A stretch of DNA of 64,000 nt from Melioribacter sp. GTDB lineage: Bacteria; Bacteroidota; Ignavibacteria; Ignavibacteriales; Melioribacteraceae. This document shows, one piece after another, positions 44,831 to 54,316 of the stretch (positions within the stretch are counted from its first letter, which is position 1; each line of letters begins with the position of its first letter). Where the stretch lies: the NCBI GenBank assembly GCA_020723965.1, contig DYHW01000004.1, positions 220,759 to 284,758 of the forward strand, in the 5' to 3' direction. A program made the position numbers and the translations under genes. Below the pieces are notes generated by a model. The model made no database searches, had not been told where the DNA came from, and worked only from the letters and a program-made list of their open reading frames with translations.

Positions 44831-45651
44831 TAAACAAACTTTTTCTAACAGGGTTTATTTTTTTTACTGTAATGAATGCTTTTGCACAAGAATCCGATTA
44901 TGAAAAAATTAAAAAACTATTCGAAGAATTTGAATATGAAAAAACGATTCAACTATCTACCGACTTGATTAACAAAGAAGTGTTAAGCGATTCCGCGCTT
45001 GTCAATATTTATTTAATGCGTGCAGTTTCATTCTACGCCGTTGGTAACGAAGCTTTATCAAGAAAAAGTTTTCAGAATATCCTGGGCTTAAAAAACAATT
45101 TTATTCCAGATCCTTCCAAAATATCACCCAAACTAATAGCTCTCTTTGAAGAGGTAAAAAAAGAGGCGCTTAGTGAAAAGCCCGTTAACATTGCTAATCC
45201 CGTTGATATTTCTGAAGCTCTTAAATTTGCTGACGAGCGGCAGAAATTGATAAAGAATGCTTTCGTTAAAAATTTAATTCTGCCTGGCTGGGGGCAGCTA
45301 CATGTTGGAAATGATTCTAAAGGTTGGATTGTGAGCGGTTTGTCAGCCGCTAATCTTGGCGCAATGATTTATTTTTTGCGCGACGCACTTACAAAAGAGA
45401 ACGACTATCTAAAAGAGACCGATAAACTGCGTATAGAACAAAAATATTCTGCTTACAACAAATCCTATAAAATGAGGAATGTTTTTATTGTCTCATATCT
45501 CTTAATTTGGATTTATAGCCAGGCAGATTTATTATTTTTCTCTGATAACGAACCATTTAGTAACATATCGTCATTTAGCAGCGCGTTTCAATTTGATAAT
45601 TTAACCGACAGAGCATTACTCACTTTCCGGTTTCCGCTCTCAGTTAAATAG
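44827..45651 (+). CDS. DUF5683-type membrane protein with helical N-terminal repeat
   Basis: The protein has 274 residues. It has a signal peptide (1 to about 20, AFAQES), a helical TPR-like part (about 22-105) and a linker. A domain (about 150-250) then begins LILPGWGQLHVGNDSKGWIVSGL, the DUF5683 signature, with two or so membrane segments. Its function is unknown. It overlaps the stop of the kelch/T9SS gene by 4 bases and is the last gene of the run from 40389. The TPR part could hold partners at the inner membrane. Export or display of the kelch protein is a plausible inferred role. Confidence 0.82.
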   Translation: MINKLFLTGFIFFTVMNAFAQESDYEKIKKLFEEFEYEKTIQLSTDLINKEVLSDSALVNIYLMRAVSFYAVGNEALSRKSFQNILGLKNNFIPDPSKISPKLIALFEEVKKEALSEKPVNIANPVDISEALKFADERQKLIKNAFVKNLILPGWGQLHVGNDSKGWIVSGLSAANLGAMIYFLRDALTKENDYLKETDKLRIEQKYSAYNKSYKMRNVFIVSYLLIWIYSQADLLFFSDNEPFSNISSFSSAFQFDNLTDRALLTFRFPLSVK

Positions 45652-45918
45652 TCTAATGTTATTCGTTCGTTGCAAAAAATAATCGTGTTTTTTTTGTCTT
45701 CAATATTTATCCCAAATTTGTCTTTAGTGCTATTCTAATGACAATTTTGGTAATATGACCCCAAATAAAAACAAGAACAATCTAATTTCTCACTTCACGA
45801 ACATAAGAAGAATTTCTTCTATTGCAATATTTAGATCAATTAAAATTGTATTTATACTAATTGCATTGAGTCTAAAATTCCATGTAATATTTATAGGGTA
45901 ATAAACACTTCTAAAAAA
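45652..45918. other. AT-rich intergenic stretch upstream of STAS gene
   Basis: No gene is recognised here. It separates the kinase/kelch operon from the STAS gene. A run of T at about 45689-45696 lacks a clear stem, so no terminator can be called. Confidence 0.5.
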
Positions 45919-45947
45919 TTGACTTCGACTATTTATAGTAATATTTA
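45919..45947 (+). promoter_or_regulatory. Possible promoter for the STAS gene
   Basis: TTGACT (45919-45924) is followed after 17 bases by TATTTA (45942-45947), a sigma-70-like layout about 55 bases before the ATG. It lies in very AT-rich sequence, so chance matches are common. Confidence 0.35.
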
Positions 45948-46001
45948 TATATTAATATTATCAAAATATTTTCAACACATAAGTAATACATTAGAAGGCG
46001 T

Positions 46002-46367
46002 ATGGATTTTAAGTGGGAAAAAATAGGCGATGTTGCAGTGGTGCATGTTTATCTCAATCGTGCAACGCTGGCAAAAGCTGTTACCTTTAAGGATTTTGTT
46101 AGCGAAATTATTAACGATGGAACAAATAAATTTGTAATTGATCTGAGCGCTTGCGAGTATATCGATTCTACATTCCTCGGCGCTATGGTTGCACTTCTCA
46201 AAAAGGTTAATTCTATGAACGGCGATTTACGGTTGGTTTATAACAAAGAAATGCCTTCTTTAGTTTTTGTTTTAACAAGAATGGATAAAGTTTTCAAAAT
46301 TTTTCAGAACCCCGAAGAAGCGGTCGAAAGCTTTACTAAAAGTAAACCCAAGCTCAACTTAAATTAG
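46002..46367 (+). CDS. STAS-domain anti-sigma factor antagonist (SpoIIAA/RsbV-like)
   Basis: The protein has 121 residues and is a single STAS domain. Ser56 in YIDSTFLGAMVAL is in the position of the phosphorylated serine of SpoIIAA. In partner switching, the unphosphorylated form binds an RsbW-type kinase and frees its partner. No such kinase is present in this window. It is paralogous to the protein at 52713, with matching length of the strand set, the same RATL motif and Ser56. It is convergent with the U32 gene, with one base between stops. Confidence 0.92.
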   Translation: MDFKWEKIGDVAVVHVYLNRATLAKAVTFKDFVSEIINDGTNKFVIDLSACEYIDSTFLGAMVALLKKVNSMNGDLRLVYNKEMPSLVFVLTRMDKVFKIFQNPEEAVESFTKSKPKLNLN

Positions 46368-46368
46368 C

Positions 46369-47592
46369 TCAACTTTCCAAATAAGTAATTTTATAAACTT
46401 TGTCGTGTTCTCTTACCCGCTCGTTGCATTCAATTGTAATTTGACTCCCTTTTTCGGCAATTTGAAATTCCTTATCATTAAAAATAAGATGATTCACTTG
46501 TAACTCTACTACTCCTGTTGTGCTGCCGATGATATAAATAGAATCTCCGCACTTAATAGAATCCGCTTCTATTTTAATGTGAGCACTTTTGGCATTTTTG
46601 TAATAATTCAAAACTTTGCCCAGATAAACTTTTCTTGTTATAGCGGCGTTGCCATAAATGGTTGTAAAATCTTCTGCAGCGGGCTGCCCAAAATAAAATC
46701 CAGATGAAAAACCTCGGTTGTAGACTTTTTTGAGTTCATGGATAAAATCTTTTTTTATTTCTTCAGATAATTTTCCTTCAAAATAAAAATCAATTGCCTT
46801 TCGGTAAATGGAAACAACTTTGGCTATATATTCTGGGCTTCTTTTCCGTCCTTCTATTTTGAATGCATCAATACCGGCCTCGATCAATTTATCGATGAAC
46901 CCGACAGCACAAATGTCTTTGGGCGACATAACATAATTCTCTCCAAGAATAAGTTCGTGTTTTTCATCTTTATCTTTAACTTCGTATTCTCTTCTGCATG
47001 GCTGCAAACATTCTCCTCTATTGGCGCTTTTGCCGAACATATCGTGACTCATAAAACATCTTCCACTTATGGCAACACACATTGCCCCATGAACAAAAGT
47101 TTCTATCTCAACAGTAGTATTTTTTTTTATCTCTTTAATTTTTTCTAGTGTGCACTCCCGCGCTAGCACTACTCGTTTTGCTCCCAATCGTTTATAAAAA
47201 TTTACGGCTGCTGAATTGGAAATGGATGCTTGAGTGCTAATGCAAAACGGCATCTCGTGCTCTATACATTTTTGAATTACCGACATATCCCAGCAAATGA
47301 TCATTTCTACACCGGCTTCTTTAGCTGTTCGAACGATTTTATCCAATTCATCAAGCTCATTTTCATAAACTATTGTGTTAAGTGTAAGATGAACTTTAAC
47401 ATTATTTTCGCTGCTATATTTCACGATCTCTTGCAAATCAGCAAAATCGAAATTACCAGCGGTAGCCCGCATATTAAACTGTTTAACGCCAAAATAAACA
47501 GCGTTAGCCCCATTATTAACTGCTGTTCTTAACATCGTCCAATTGCCCGCCGGCGCAAGAAGCTCTGTTTTTTTTATTTTTTCTTTTTTCAT
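46369..47592 (-). CDS. U32 family protein, TrhP/RlhA-like RNA hydroxylation enzyme
   Basis: The protein has 407 residues. It begins KTELLAPAGNWTMLRTAVNNGANAV, the family opening. It has the core STQASISNSAAVNFYKRLG, and the cysteine set FVHGAMCVAISGRC, NRGECLQPCRREY for an iron-sulfur cluster, followed by DAFKIEGRKRSPEYIA. Members called TrhP or RlhA make 5-hydroxyuridine in tRNA or hydroxycytidine in rRNA with prephenate; older names call them collagenase-like peptidases. The length is near the TrhP type but the target RNA is not certain. It stands alone on the - strand. Confidence 0.9.
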   Translation of the reverse strand: MKKEKIKKTELLAPAGNWTMLRTAVNNGANAVYFGVKQFNMRATAGNFDFADLQEIVKYSSENNVKVHLTLNTIVYENELDELDKIVRTAKEAGVEMIICWDMSVIQKCIEHEMPFCISTQASISNSAAVNFYKRLGAKRVVLARECTLEKIKEIKKNTTVEIETFVHGAMCVAISGRCFMSHDMFGKSANRGECLQPCRREYEVKDKDEKHELILGENYVMSPKDICAVGFIDKLIEAGIDAFKIEGRKRSPEYIAKVVSIYRKAIDFYFEGKLSEEIKKDFIHELKKVYNRGFSSGFYFGQPAAEDFTTIYGNAAITRKVYLGKVLNYYKNAKSAHIKIEADSIKCGDSIYIIGSTTGVVELQVNHLIFNDKEFQIAEKGSQITIECNERVREHDKVYKITYLES

Positions 47593-47723
47593 TTTCTTTT
47601 TCTTTGTGAGATACTCCTTATTTTGTAAAAGGTGCTATTTTTTCGACTCTACAATACAATTATAATAAAAGTTGTGTAATAATTTTTTGTGAAGTTATCT
47701 TGCAATGTAATCTTTGGAAAACT

Positions 47724-48845
47724 ATGCGTAAAAATTTTATACTTGCACTGGTTGGTATTGGGATCGGCGGAATCGGTTTTGGTTTGATAGCGCCGGTTAC
47801 AGTAATGCTATTGGAACAGAAAGGGGAACCGAGCATGATTACTGGTTCGGTAACTATGGTGGGTTACTTAGGTGTTGTAATGTTTTCCGGATATGCCGGA
47901 AAATTGATTGACCGGCTTGGTGTAAAAAAAATCTTACTGCTTGGGTTGTTTATTTGGATGCTGGGCGCACTTCTTCATCTATTTTGGTATATCATTCCTC
48001 TACTTTACCCGATTAAATTTTTTATGGGCATCGGCGGTACATTTGTCTTTGTATCAACAGAAGTAATGATCAATTATTACAGTAATGAAACAAACCGCGG
48101 GCGCAATATCGGTTTGTATGTTGTGCTGTTATCAATAGGAATTGCAATCGGAACGCTTTTGATCTGGACAACAAAATTTGGAAGCTGGGTCCCTTTCGTT
48201 ATCGGTTCTTCGATTATGCTGATCGTGCTTATAATCCAATCTATTTTTTTTGAGGAAATAAATCTTTACAAAGAAAAAATTGTAATAAATAAAATGCCTA
48301 TTTCAAAAATGCCGTTAATGAGTTTGATTTCTTCTGCAGTTTATGGCTTGTTCGAATCATCTGTGATAGTAGCTTTGCCTCTGTACGGGCTGCGCAATAA
48401 TTTTTCTAGCGATGATGTTTCTTATTTTCTCGCTGCATTTGTAACAGGCGGTATTTTTCTTCTTTATTTAATTAGCCTCTTTTCTGATAGGGTTTCGAAG
48501 TACAAATTGCTGCTTTACATTTCTGCAGCGCTAGGTATCTTGTTCATTGTGCCGGTCGCAGCCAAAAGCTTTTCATTTCTTATTGTTGTTTTTTTTATTA
48601 TCGGCGGAATTGTTCCGGCGTTTTATTCAGTCGGATTAAATTACACTGTTGAACAAGTTGATAAACAGTTCATTGCTCAGGCTAATGGTTATTATGTTAT
48701 GATGTATGGCGTTGGAACAATAGCTGGCCCTTTAATAGGTGCTTTTTTGGTTGATTTGAATAAAGAGTACGGTTATTGGATTTTTGCCTCGGCGCTCTGT
48801 TATTGTTTTTATCTTATATTCAATTTTTATAAAAACGGTGATTAG
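47724..48845 (+). CDS. Major facilitator superfamily transporter
   Basis: The protein has about 373 residues with 12 membrane helices. The loop after helix 2 carries GYAGKLIDRLGVKKIL, the MFS signature. The second half repeats the fold, with LFSDRVSKYKLLL and the usual helix 10-12 motif GVGTIAGPLIGAFLVD. The substrate cannot be told; it resembles drug/metabolite efflux members of the group. The start is ATG 47724, since an in-frame TTG at 47700 adds residues with no family match. It may be the first gene of the + strand run leading to the PAS kinase. Confidence 0.88.
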   Translation: MRKNFILALVGIGIGGIGFGLIAPVTVMLLEQKGEPSMITGSVTMVGYLGVVMFSGYAGKLIDRLGVKKILLLGLFIWMLGALLHLFWYIIPLLYPIKFFMGIGGTFVFVSTEVMINYYSNETNRGRNIGLYVVLLSIGIAIGTLLIWTTKFGSWVPFVIGSSIMLIVLIIQSIFFEEINLYKEKIVINKMPISKMPLMSLISSAVYGLFESSVIVALPLYGLRNNFSSDDVSYFLAAFVTGGIFLLYLISLFSDRVSKYKLLLYISAALGILFIVPVAAKSFSFLIVVFFIIGGIVPAFYSVGLNYTVEQVDKQFIAQANGYYVMMYGVGTIAGPLIGAFLVDLNKEYGYWIFASALCYCFYLIFNFYKNGD

Positions 48846-48905
48846 CTGTATATATTTACTCAATTGAATTTGTTATCTTACAACTAATTTTGTAAAACTA
48901 TCCTC

Positions 48906-51203
48906 ATGAAAAAAGAAAGTGAAAAATTATTACAAAAAATCTGTTCGCTTTCAAAATGCGATTTTGGATATATTCTTATCGATTACAGAAATAAGCATGA
49001 TATTCTTGCTTCTTGCGGAAGTAAATTCAAAGGCAGCTATTTTGATTCTCTCAATAAAATATTAACAAATGAGAAAGAACCATCTTTAACCGAAATCAAA
49101 AACTCGAAAGCATTTTTGGTTTTGAAGGAAGAATATGGATTCAATGCTATTTACAAAGAAATAATTCTAAAAAAGAAAAAACAGAAATATTTGCTTGTCC
49201 TTTTATCGAAAACAAAATTAACAGACGCAAAAACGCTCAAGAAAAAATTATTAACCGCGCTAAATCAATTGAAAAAAGAGATTGAAAAAGAAAATACAAA
49301 CAAAAGCTCGACTCATAAAAGCGATATAGATTTCTTATTCAACTCTCATACGCCGTTTATAATTACCGCCTCGGACTATTCGGTGCTGCAAACAAACAGC
49401 TATCTTGCAAATATGTTTGGCGTAAGTTGGAAAGAGATTAACTATAATTTTCTGAAAGTCGTTAAATTTTTCGATTCGTCCGGTAAACGCGTAAGTTTCG
49501 AAAGACTTCCGTTCATAGCAGCAGCACTTGAAAATAAAAACATAACAGATTTTGAACTGAAATATGCTGCGGCTGATAATTCTGAAAAGTGGTTCAGAAT
49601 AAATTCATTTGTTGTTAATAGTTTTCATCAAGACCCGGTTTTTGTTTTGAGCTTCTTTTCGGATATATCTAAAGAAGCAGAAATTAAACAAAGCTTTAGG
49701 GAAACAATCCATACAATAAATACGGTTCTCTATTCTACTAATGCTGAGGGCTCTGAATATAATTTTATTTCCGAAGCTGTTCGTCCAATTTTTGGTTTTG
49801 AGCCGGCAGAAATTTACCAAAATAAATTACGTATGCTTAGGTCAATTGTTCCTGATCATTTTAATTTATTTAAAAAATTTATAGAAAAATTAAGAAGAGG
49901 AGAAAAAGCCGTAGTTGAGTATAGGATGAAAGACCGTTTTGGTAAAGAGCATTGGGTTCGTCATTCCGGCTACCCGATTTTTAAGAACGATCTTGTCGTT
50001 CGCATTGTTGGTGTAATTCAAGATATAACAGAAGAAAAGAATATTCAGTTGCGACTCGAACGGTCAGAAGAAAAATTTAGAATGTTGATCGATACTGCAG
50101 ATGATCTGATCTTTACGCTTGATGGATTTGGCAATTTCAATATGGTGAATAAGAACGGTGCAGGCGCGCTTGGTTATGCTCCAGATGAAATGATAGGCAG
50201 GCATTTTCTTGAATTCATTGACAAAGACGATGAAAGCAAAATTGCAGATGTGTTCAATAAAATTCTTGGTTCAAGCGGCATTACGGTTTTTGAAGCTCAA
50301 ATTCTCGACCGATTCGATGAACAGGTCATTTTTGAAATTCATGCAAAACCTGTCTTTTCTGAAGGCGTAATTTCCGGAATGCTGAGCATAGGACGCAACA
50401 TTACAAACCGCAAACTTGATGAACAAAAGATTCGAGATCTTAACGCCAAACTTATTGAAGCAAACAGAATAGTTTCAATTGAGCGCGAAAGGGCTCGGCA
50501 TAAAATTACAGTATTAGAAGAATTGAACAAACTCAAGAGTGAATTTATTTCGAACGTTTCTCACGAACTCCGCACTCCGCTTGCTTCCATTGTCGGTTTT
50601 GCCGAAACTCTCTATTTAGACCACGATCTTCCCAAAGATACACTTAAGGAATTCAGCAATATTATTTTGACCGAGGGAAAACGTCTTGGAAAATTGATTA
50701 ACGATCTTCTCGATTTTTCTAAACTTGAAGCAGGAGAAGAAGACTTGCATAAAACTTCCGTAAACATAATTGATCTTCTCGAAGCTGCACTTGCTGATTT
50801 TCAAGGTCAAATAAATGAGAAGAAACTTGTTCTTACGCGTGAATACATTGACCAAAAACTAATTATTTATGTCGATAAAGAAAGAATGGTAAAAGTATTT
50901 GCAAGCCTGATTTCAAACGCAGTTAAATTTACTCCTAGCGGAGGAAGAATATCAGTTATTGTTCAAGACTATGGGAAAGAAATTGAAATTGATGTTAGCG
51001 ATACCGGCGCTGGTATCCCCGCAGCAGAGCTTCCAAATCTTTTTCAGAAGTTCAACAAAATTCAACGACCAGGCGCACAGCTAACCGGAGCCGGCTTTGG
51101 GCTTGTTAGCGCAAAGCAAATTGTAGATTTGCATAGGGGATTTATAAAAATTCGTTCTGAAGAGGAAAAAGGTACAACGGTAATTATTAGGTTACCAAAA
51201 TAG
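48906..51203 (+). CDS. Soluble PAS-domain histidine kinase
   Basis: The protein has 765 residues with no membrane helix. The N-terminal 130 residues are Lys-rich and not recognised (probably a degenerate GAF-like input). Three PAS units follow (about 140-255, 260-380 and 385-500), the last two with PAC ends (VVRIVGVIQDITEEK, SGMLSIGRNITNRK). HisKA has SHELRTP with His553, and HATPase_c closes the protein (NAVKFTPSGGR, DTGAGIP, GFGLVSAKQI). PAS domains can bind haem, flavin or small ligands; which one is not visible. The NtrC-type regulator starts 19 bases after the stop, so it is the likely partner. Confidence 0.93.
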   Translation: MKKESEKLLQKICSLSKCDFGYILIDYRNKHDILASCGSKFKGSYFDSLNKILTNEKEPSLTEIKNSKAFLVLKEEYGFNAIYKEIILKKKKQKYLLVLLSKTKLTDAKTLKKKLLTALNQLKKEIEKENTNKSSTHKSDIDFLFNSHTPFIITASDYSVLQTNSYLANMFGVSWKEINYNFLKVVKFFDSSGKRVSFERLPFIAAALENKNITDFELKYAAADNSEKWFRINSFVVNSFHQDPVFVLSFFSDISKEAEIKQSFRETIHTINTVLYSTNAEGSEYNFISEAVRPIFGFEPAEIYQNKLRMLRSIVPDHFNLFKKFIEKLRRGEKAVVEYRMKDRFGKEHWVRHSGYPIFKNDLVVRIVGVIQDITEEKNIQLRLERSEEKFRMLIDTADDLIFTLDGFGNFNMVNKNGAGALGYAPDEMIGRHFLEFIDKDDESKIADVFNKILGSSGITVFEAQILDRFDEQVIFEIHAKPVFSEGVISGMLSIGRNITNRKLDEQKIRDLNAKLIEANRIVSIERERARHKITVLEELNKLKSEFISNVSHELRTPLASIVGFAETLYLDHDLPKDTLKEFSNIILTEGKRLGKLINDLLDFSKLEAGEEDLHKTSVNIIDLLEAALADFQGQINEKKLVLTREYIDQKLIIYVDKERMVKVFASLISNAVKFTPSGGRISVIVQDYGKEIEIDVSDTGAGIPAAELPNLFQKFNKIQRPGAQLTGAGFGLVSAKQIVDLHRGFIKIRSEEEKGTTVIIRLPK

Positions 51204-51222
51204 AAATTCAACAGAGGCAAAT

Positions 51223-52608
51223 TTGGAAAAACTTATTTTTATTGTCGATGACGAAGAATCGATCCTGAAAATGTTAACTCACTGGGTTAAAAATCAGTGG
51301 GGTTATAATATTAAAACATTTTCTAGCGGGACTGATGCACTTAATTCACTTTCTGATAATCCCGATCTAGTGCTGCTTGATATTATGCTGCCCGATATAA
51401 ACGGCAACGAAGTATTAAATAAAATAAAACAAAAATATGCTAACCTGCCTGTTATCATGTTGTCTGCGCAGGGCAGCGTTGAAGTGGCGCTTGAATCTAT
51501 TCGGCTTGGCGCGTTCGATTATTTTCCAAAACCGATAGATAAAAACCGCCTTGAGCCGGCAATTAGAAATGCAATTAAAAATTACGACCTTGAACGCGAG
51601 CTTGAAAAACTGAAAGAAAATCTTCAGAAGGAATTTAGTTTTGACCAAATCATTTCTGTAGATAAAAAAATGCAGAATGCATTTAAAATGGTTTCGAAAG
51701 TTCTTGACAATGATATTACGGTCTTGATTACAGGTGAGAGCGGAACTGGAAAAGAATTGATTGCGCGTGCAATTCATTACAACGGTAAAAGAAAAAACGC
51801 ACAGTTTGTTGTTGTAAACTGTGCTTCTATTCCTCGTGAATTGCTCGAGAGCGAATTATTTGGCCATGAAAAAGGAGCTTTCACGGGCGCTCATCAAAGA
51901 AAGATTGGAAAATTTGAACTCGCTAAAGGGGGAACAATCTTTCTGGACGAAATTGGCGAAATGGAAATGGCACTTCAAGCTAAAATTCTCCGTGTTATTC
52001 AACAAAAAGAATTTGAACGCGTTGGCGGTAATGAAATTATCAAAACAGATGTTCGTATTATTTCTGCTACTAACAAAGATTTGAAGGTAGCCGTTGATCA
52101 CAAACAATTTAGAGAGGATCTATTCTACAGATTAAATTCTTTCCCCATTCATATTCCCTCTTTACGCGAAAGGAAAGGAGACATTGTTGTTTTGGTCGAT
52201 CATTTTTTAAAGCAATTCAATGCAAGACTGGGAAAAAATATAAAAGGAGTTACAAAGAAAGCGCTGATAGCTATATATGATTATGATTGGCCGGGAAACG
52301 TGCGCGAACTTGAGAATACATTGGAACGTGCTATGATTCTAAGTGACGGTGAATATGTTGATGTTGATGTTCTTCCAGCAAACATTACGGCACAGTTTAG
52401 AACTATTAGCTTCGGTGCAGACAACGGCACCCTCTTCGGAGACGAATCGCCCGTTATTCCTTTTGAAAAATTAAAGGAGGAAGCGATTCGGCATGCGCTT
52501 AAAGTAACAGAGGGCAATATAGTTGAGGCAGCGCGAAAACTTAGAATTGGCCGCGCTACTCTTTACAGATTGATGGATAAATATAAAATCGATTCGCAGA
52601 GAAATTAG
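51223..52608 (+). CDS. NtrC-family sigma-54-dependent response regulator
   Basis: The protein has 461 residues. The receiver (1-120) has Asp53 in LLDIMLP and the Lys of PKPIDK. The AAA+ domain (about 140-375) has GESGTGKEL, a perfect GAFTGA loop and IFLDEIGE. The Fis helix-turn-helix is at the end (EAARKLRIGRATLYRLM). The start is a TTG at 51223; the next in-frame ATG lies in the receiver. The gene follows the PAS kinase by 19 bases and is probably its partner. It is followed by a STAS gene and a receiver-PP2C phosphatase, so the sigma-54 and partner-switching arms sit together. Confidence 0.94.
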   Translation: MEKLIFIVDDEESILKMLTHWVKNQWGYNIKTFSSGTDALNSLSDNPDLVLLDIMLPDINGNEVLNKIKQKYANLPVIMLSAQGSVEVALESIRLGAFDYFPKPIDKNRLEPAIRNAIKNYDLERELEKLKENLQKEFSFDQIISVDKKMQNAFKMVSKVLDNDITVLITGESGTGKELIARAIHYNGKRKNAQFVVVNCASIPRELLESELFGHEKGAFTGAHQRKIGKFELAKGGTIFLDEIGEMEMALQAKILRVIQQKEFERVGGNEIIKTDVRIISATNKDLKVAVDHKQFREDLFYRLNSFPIHIPSLRERKGDIVVLVDHFLKQFNARLGKNIKGVTKKALIAIYDYDWPGNVRELENTLERAMILSDGEYVDVDVLPANITAQFRTISFGADNGTLFGDESPVIPFEKLKEEAIRHALKVTEGNIVEAARKLRIGRATLYRLMDKYKIDSQRN

Positions 52609-52712
52609 ATTTATTTCTTGAAGCGGATAAAACTGCAAATGAAGTATATCGGTTTCATAACCCATCCATTTGGGGTAATAGAGCTTGAGCTAAATTGAAT
52701 TAAAGGTAAGCA

Positions 52713-53054
52713 ATGGCAATTATTGAAGAAGTAATTGATGATGTACTTGTTGAGATAATAAATCTTGATAGAGCCACTCTGCGCGAAGCTGAAGATTTGA
52801 AGTTAATGGTTAATCATAAAATAGATTACGGATACAAAAAAATTATTATTGATCTTACTTCTGTTGAGTACATCGATTCTACATTCCTTGGCGTGATTGT
52901 GGGAACTCTTAAAAAAGTTGTTAAGATGGGAGGAGACTTAAAGCTCGTCGGCTTTCAACCAGCCGTGCATTCTATGTTCGAACTTACTCGGCTGTTCAGA
53001 GTTTTCGAATCTTACTCCGAACTTCAAGATGCTATAAAAAGTTTTCATAATTGA
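52713..53054 (+). CDS. STAS-domain anti-sigma factor antagonist (SpoIIAA/RsbV-like), second copy
   Basis: The protein has 113 residues and is a single STAS domain. Ser56 in YIDSTFLGVIVGTL is the likely phosphorylation site. It is a clear paralogue of the STAS protein at 46002: both have RATL at 20-23 and the DSTFLG core at 55-60. It lies 84 bases before the gene for a receiver-PP2C phosphatase, which by analogy with RsbU/RsbX would remove its phosphate and free it to bind an RsbW-type kinase. That kinase is not encoded in this window. Confidence 0.92.
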   Translation: MAIIEEVIDDVLVEIINLDRATLREAEDLKLMVNHKIDYGYKKIIIDLTSVEYIDSTFLGVIVGTLKKVVKMGGDLKLVGFQPAVHSMFELTRLFRVFESYSELQDAIKSFHN

Positions 53055-53137
53055 GCGCTTTGTGGTTCTGCCGATATTTCATTCTTAACAAAGCAAAAGC
53101 CGGAATTTTGAAAAAGGAAAAATATTTTAGGTAATCA

Positions 53138-54283
53138 GTGGCTGAAAATAATAACAAACCGGTAAACACCATTCTTCTTGTAGAAGATGAATTTAACATT
53201 GCAAAACTTTTTAACTACAATCTTACAAAAGCTGGATTCCACTGCGAAGTAGCTTCTAATGGGCTCGAAGGTTTGGAAATGGCGGAAAAGATCAGACCAG
53301 ACCTAATTATTAGCGATGTGATGATGCCCGAAGTTGACGGTTTTGAGTTCCGCAAACGGTTGCTTGAAAACCCAGAGTTAAAAAAAATTCCTTTTGTGTT
53401 CTTAACTGCTAAAGGTGAAGAAGATGATATTCTTCAAGGGTTCGATCTTGAAATTGAAGACTACATAATCAAAACGTCAAGTCCTAAAGTTGTAATTGCA
53501 AAAGTCTCGGCTATTTTAAAGAGCTTGGAAAAAGAAAGAATAAAAGTTGTTGATGAAGTGCAAAAAGCCGCAGATACGATGGGCGCTAAAGTTGTGCCGG
53601 AAGAATTTCCCAAATTTGATGGCTTTGCTATCAAACATTGGCACATACCTTTCAAAAATGTTCCTGGCGGAGATTTTATAGATTATTTTAAAATAGATGA
53701 AAATCATCTAGCGATAGTATTTGGCGATGTTATGGGAAAGAGGTGGGGGGCTTGGTATTTTGCCGTTGCTTATGCAGGTTATGTTCGAAGCGCTACCCGG
53801 TTTGTTCTCGAATCTGCTAAAGAAATTACTCCCAGCGCAATTTTGCAAAAAGTGAACGAATCAGTTTATAAAGATGAAAGAATTTCGGAAGTCTTTATTA
53901 CTCTTTCGGTAATTATTCTAAATAATAAAAATAGAATTGCAAAATATTCCGGCGCCGGGGACTTGCCACTATTTTTCAAATCATCAAATAAAGTTGAAAA
54001 AATTCATTCTGGCGGATTGCTACTAGGATTCAGTCAATCCGGAGAATATGAAGACTATGAAATTAAATTGAATTCCGGCGATGAATTGTTTCTTGTTACA
54101 GACGGTATAATAGAGGCGCGTAATAGAGATGGAGATCTTTATCAAGAAGAAAAATTTGCTGAATTCTTAAAAAAAATAAACGCTAACGAAGATTCACTCG
54201 AGCAGATCAAAAAAGAATTGCTCGATTATACCGGCGAAGAATTTGATGACGACGTGAGCGTGATTGCTATAACGGCGGTGTGA
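53138..54283 (+). CDS. Response regulator fused to a PP2C-type (SpoIIE/RsbU-like) phosphatase
   Basis: The protein has 381 residues. The receiver occupies 1-125 with Asp60 in ISDVMMP. It is followed by a linker and a PP2C domain (about 165-380). Metal-site aspartates are present: PGGDFIDY, VFGDVMGK, LVTDGIIEAR and DDDVSVIAI. The usual GKGxxAA after GDVMG reads GKRWGAWYFA, an unusual change next to the active site. The start is a GTG at 53138; the first ATG comes after the receiver's first strand. This combination is typical of phosphatases that dephosphorylate STAS proteins, and the STAS gene lies just upstream. Confidence 0.93.
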   Translation: MAENNNKPVNTILLVEDEFNIAKLFNYNLTKAGFHCEVASNGLEGLEMAEKIRPDLIISDVMMPEVDGFEFRKRLLENPELKKIPFVFLTAKGEEDDILQGFDLEIEDYIIKTSSPKVVIAKVSAILKSLEKERIKVVDEVQKAADTMGAKVVPEEFPKFDGFAIKHWHIPFKNVPGGDFIDYFKIDENHLAIVFGDVMGKRWGAWYFAVAYAGYVRSATRFVLESAKEITPSAILQKVNESVYKDERISEVFITLSVIILNNKNRIAKYSGAGDLPLFFKSSNKVEKIHSGGLLLGFSQSGEYEDYEIKLNSGDELFLVTDGIIEARNRDGDLYQEEKFAEFLKKINANEDSLEQIKKELLDYTGEEFDDDVSVIAITAV

Positions 54284-54316
54284 TAATTTTTGAACTAGCA
54301 ATGCTCTTTCTTATAA

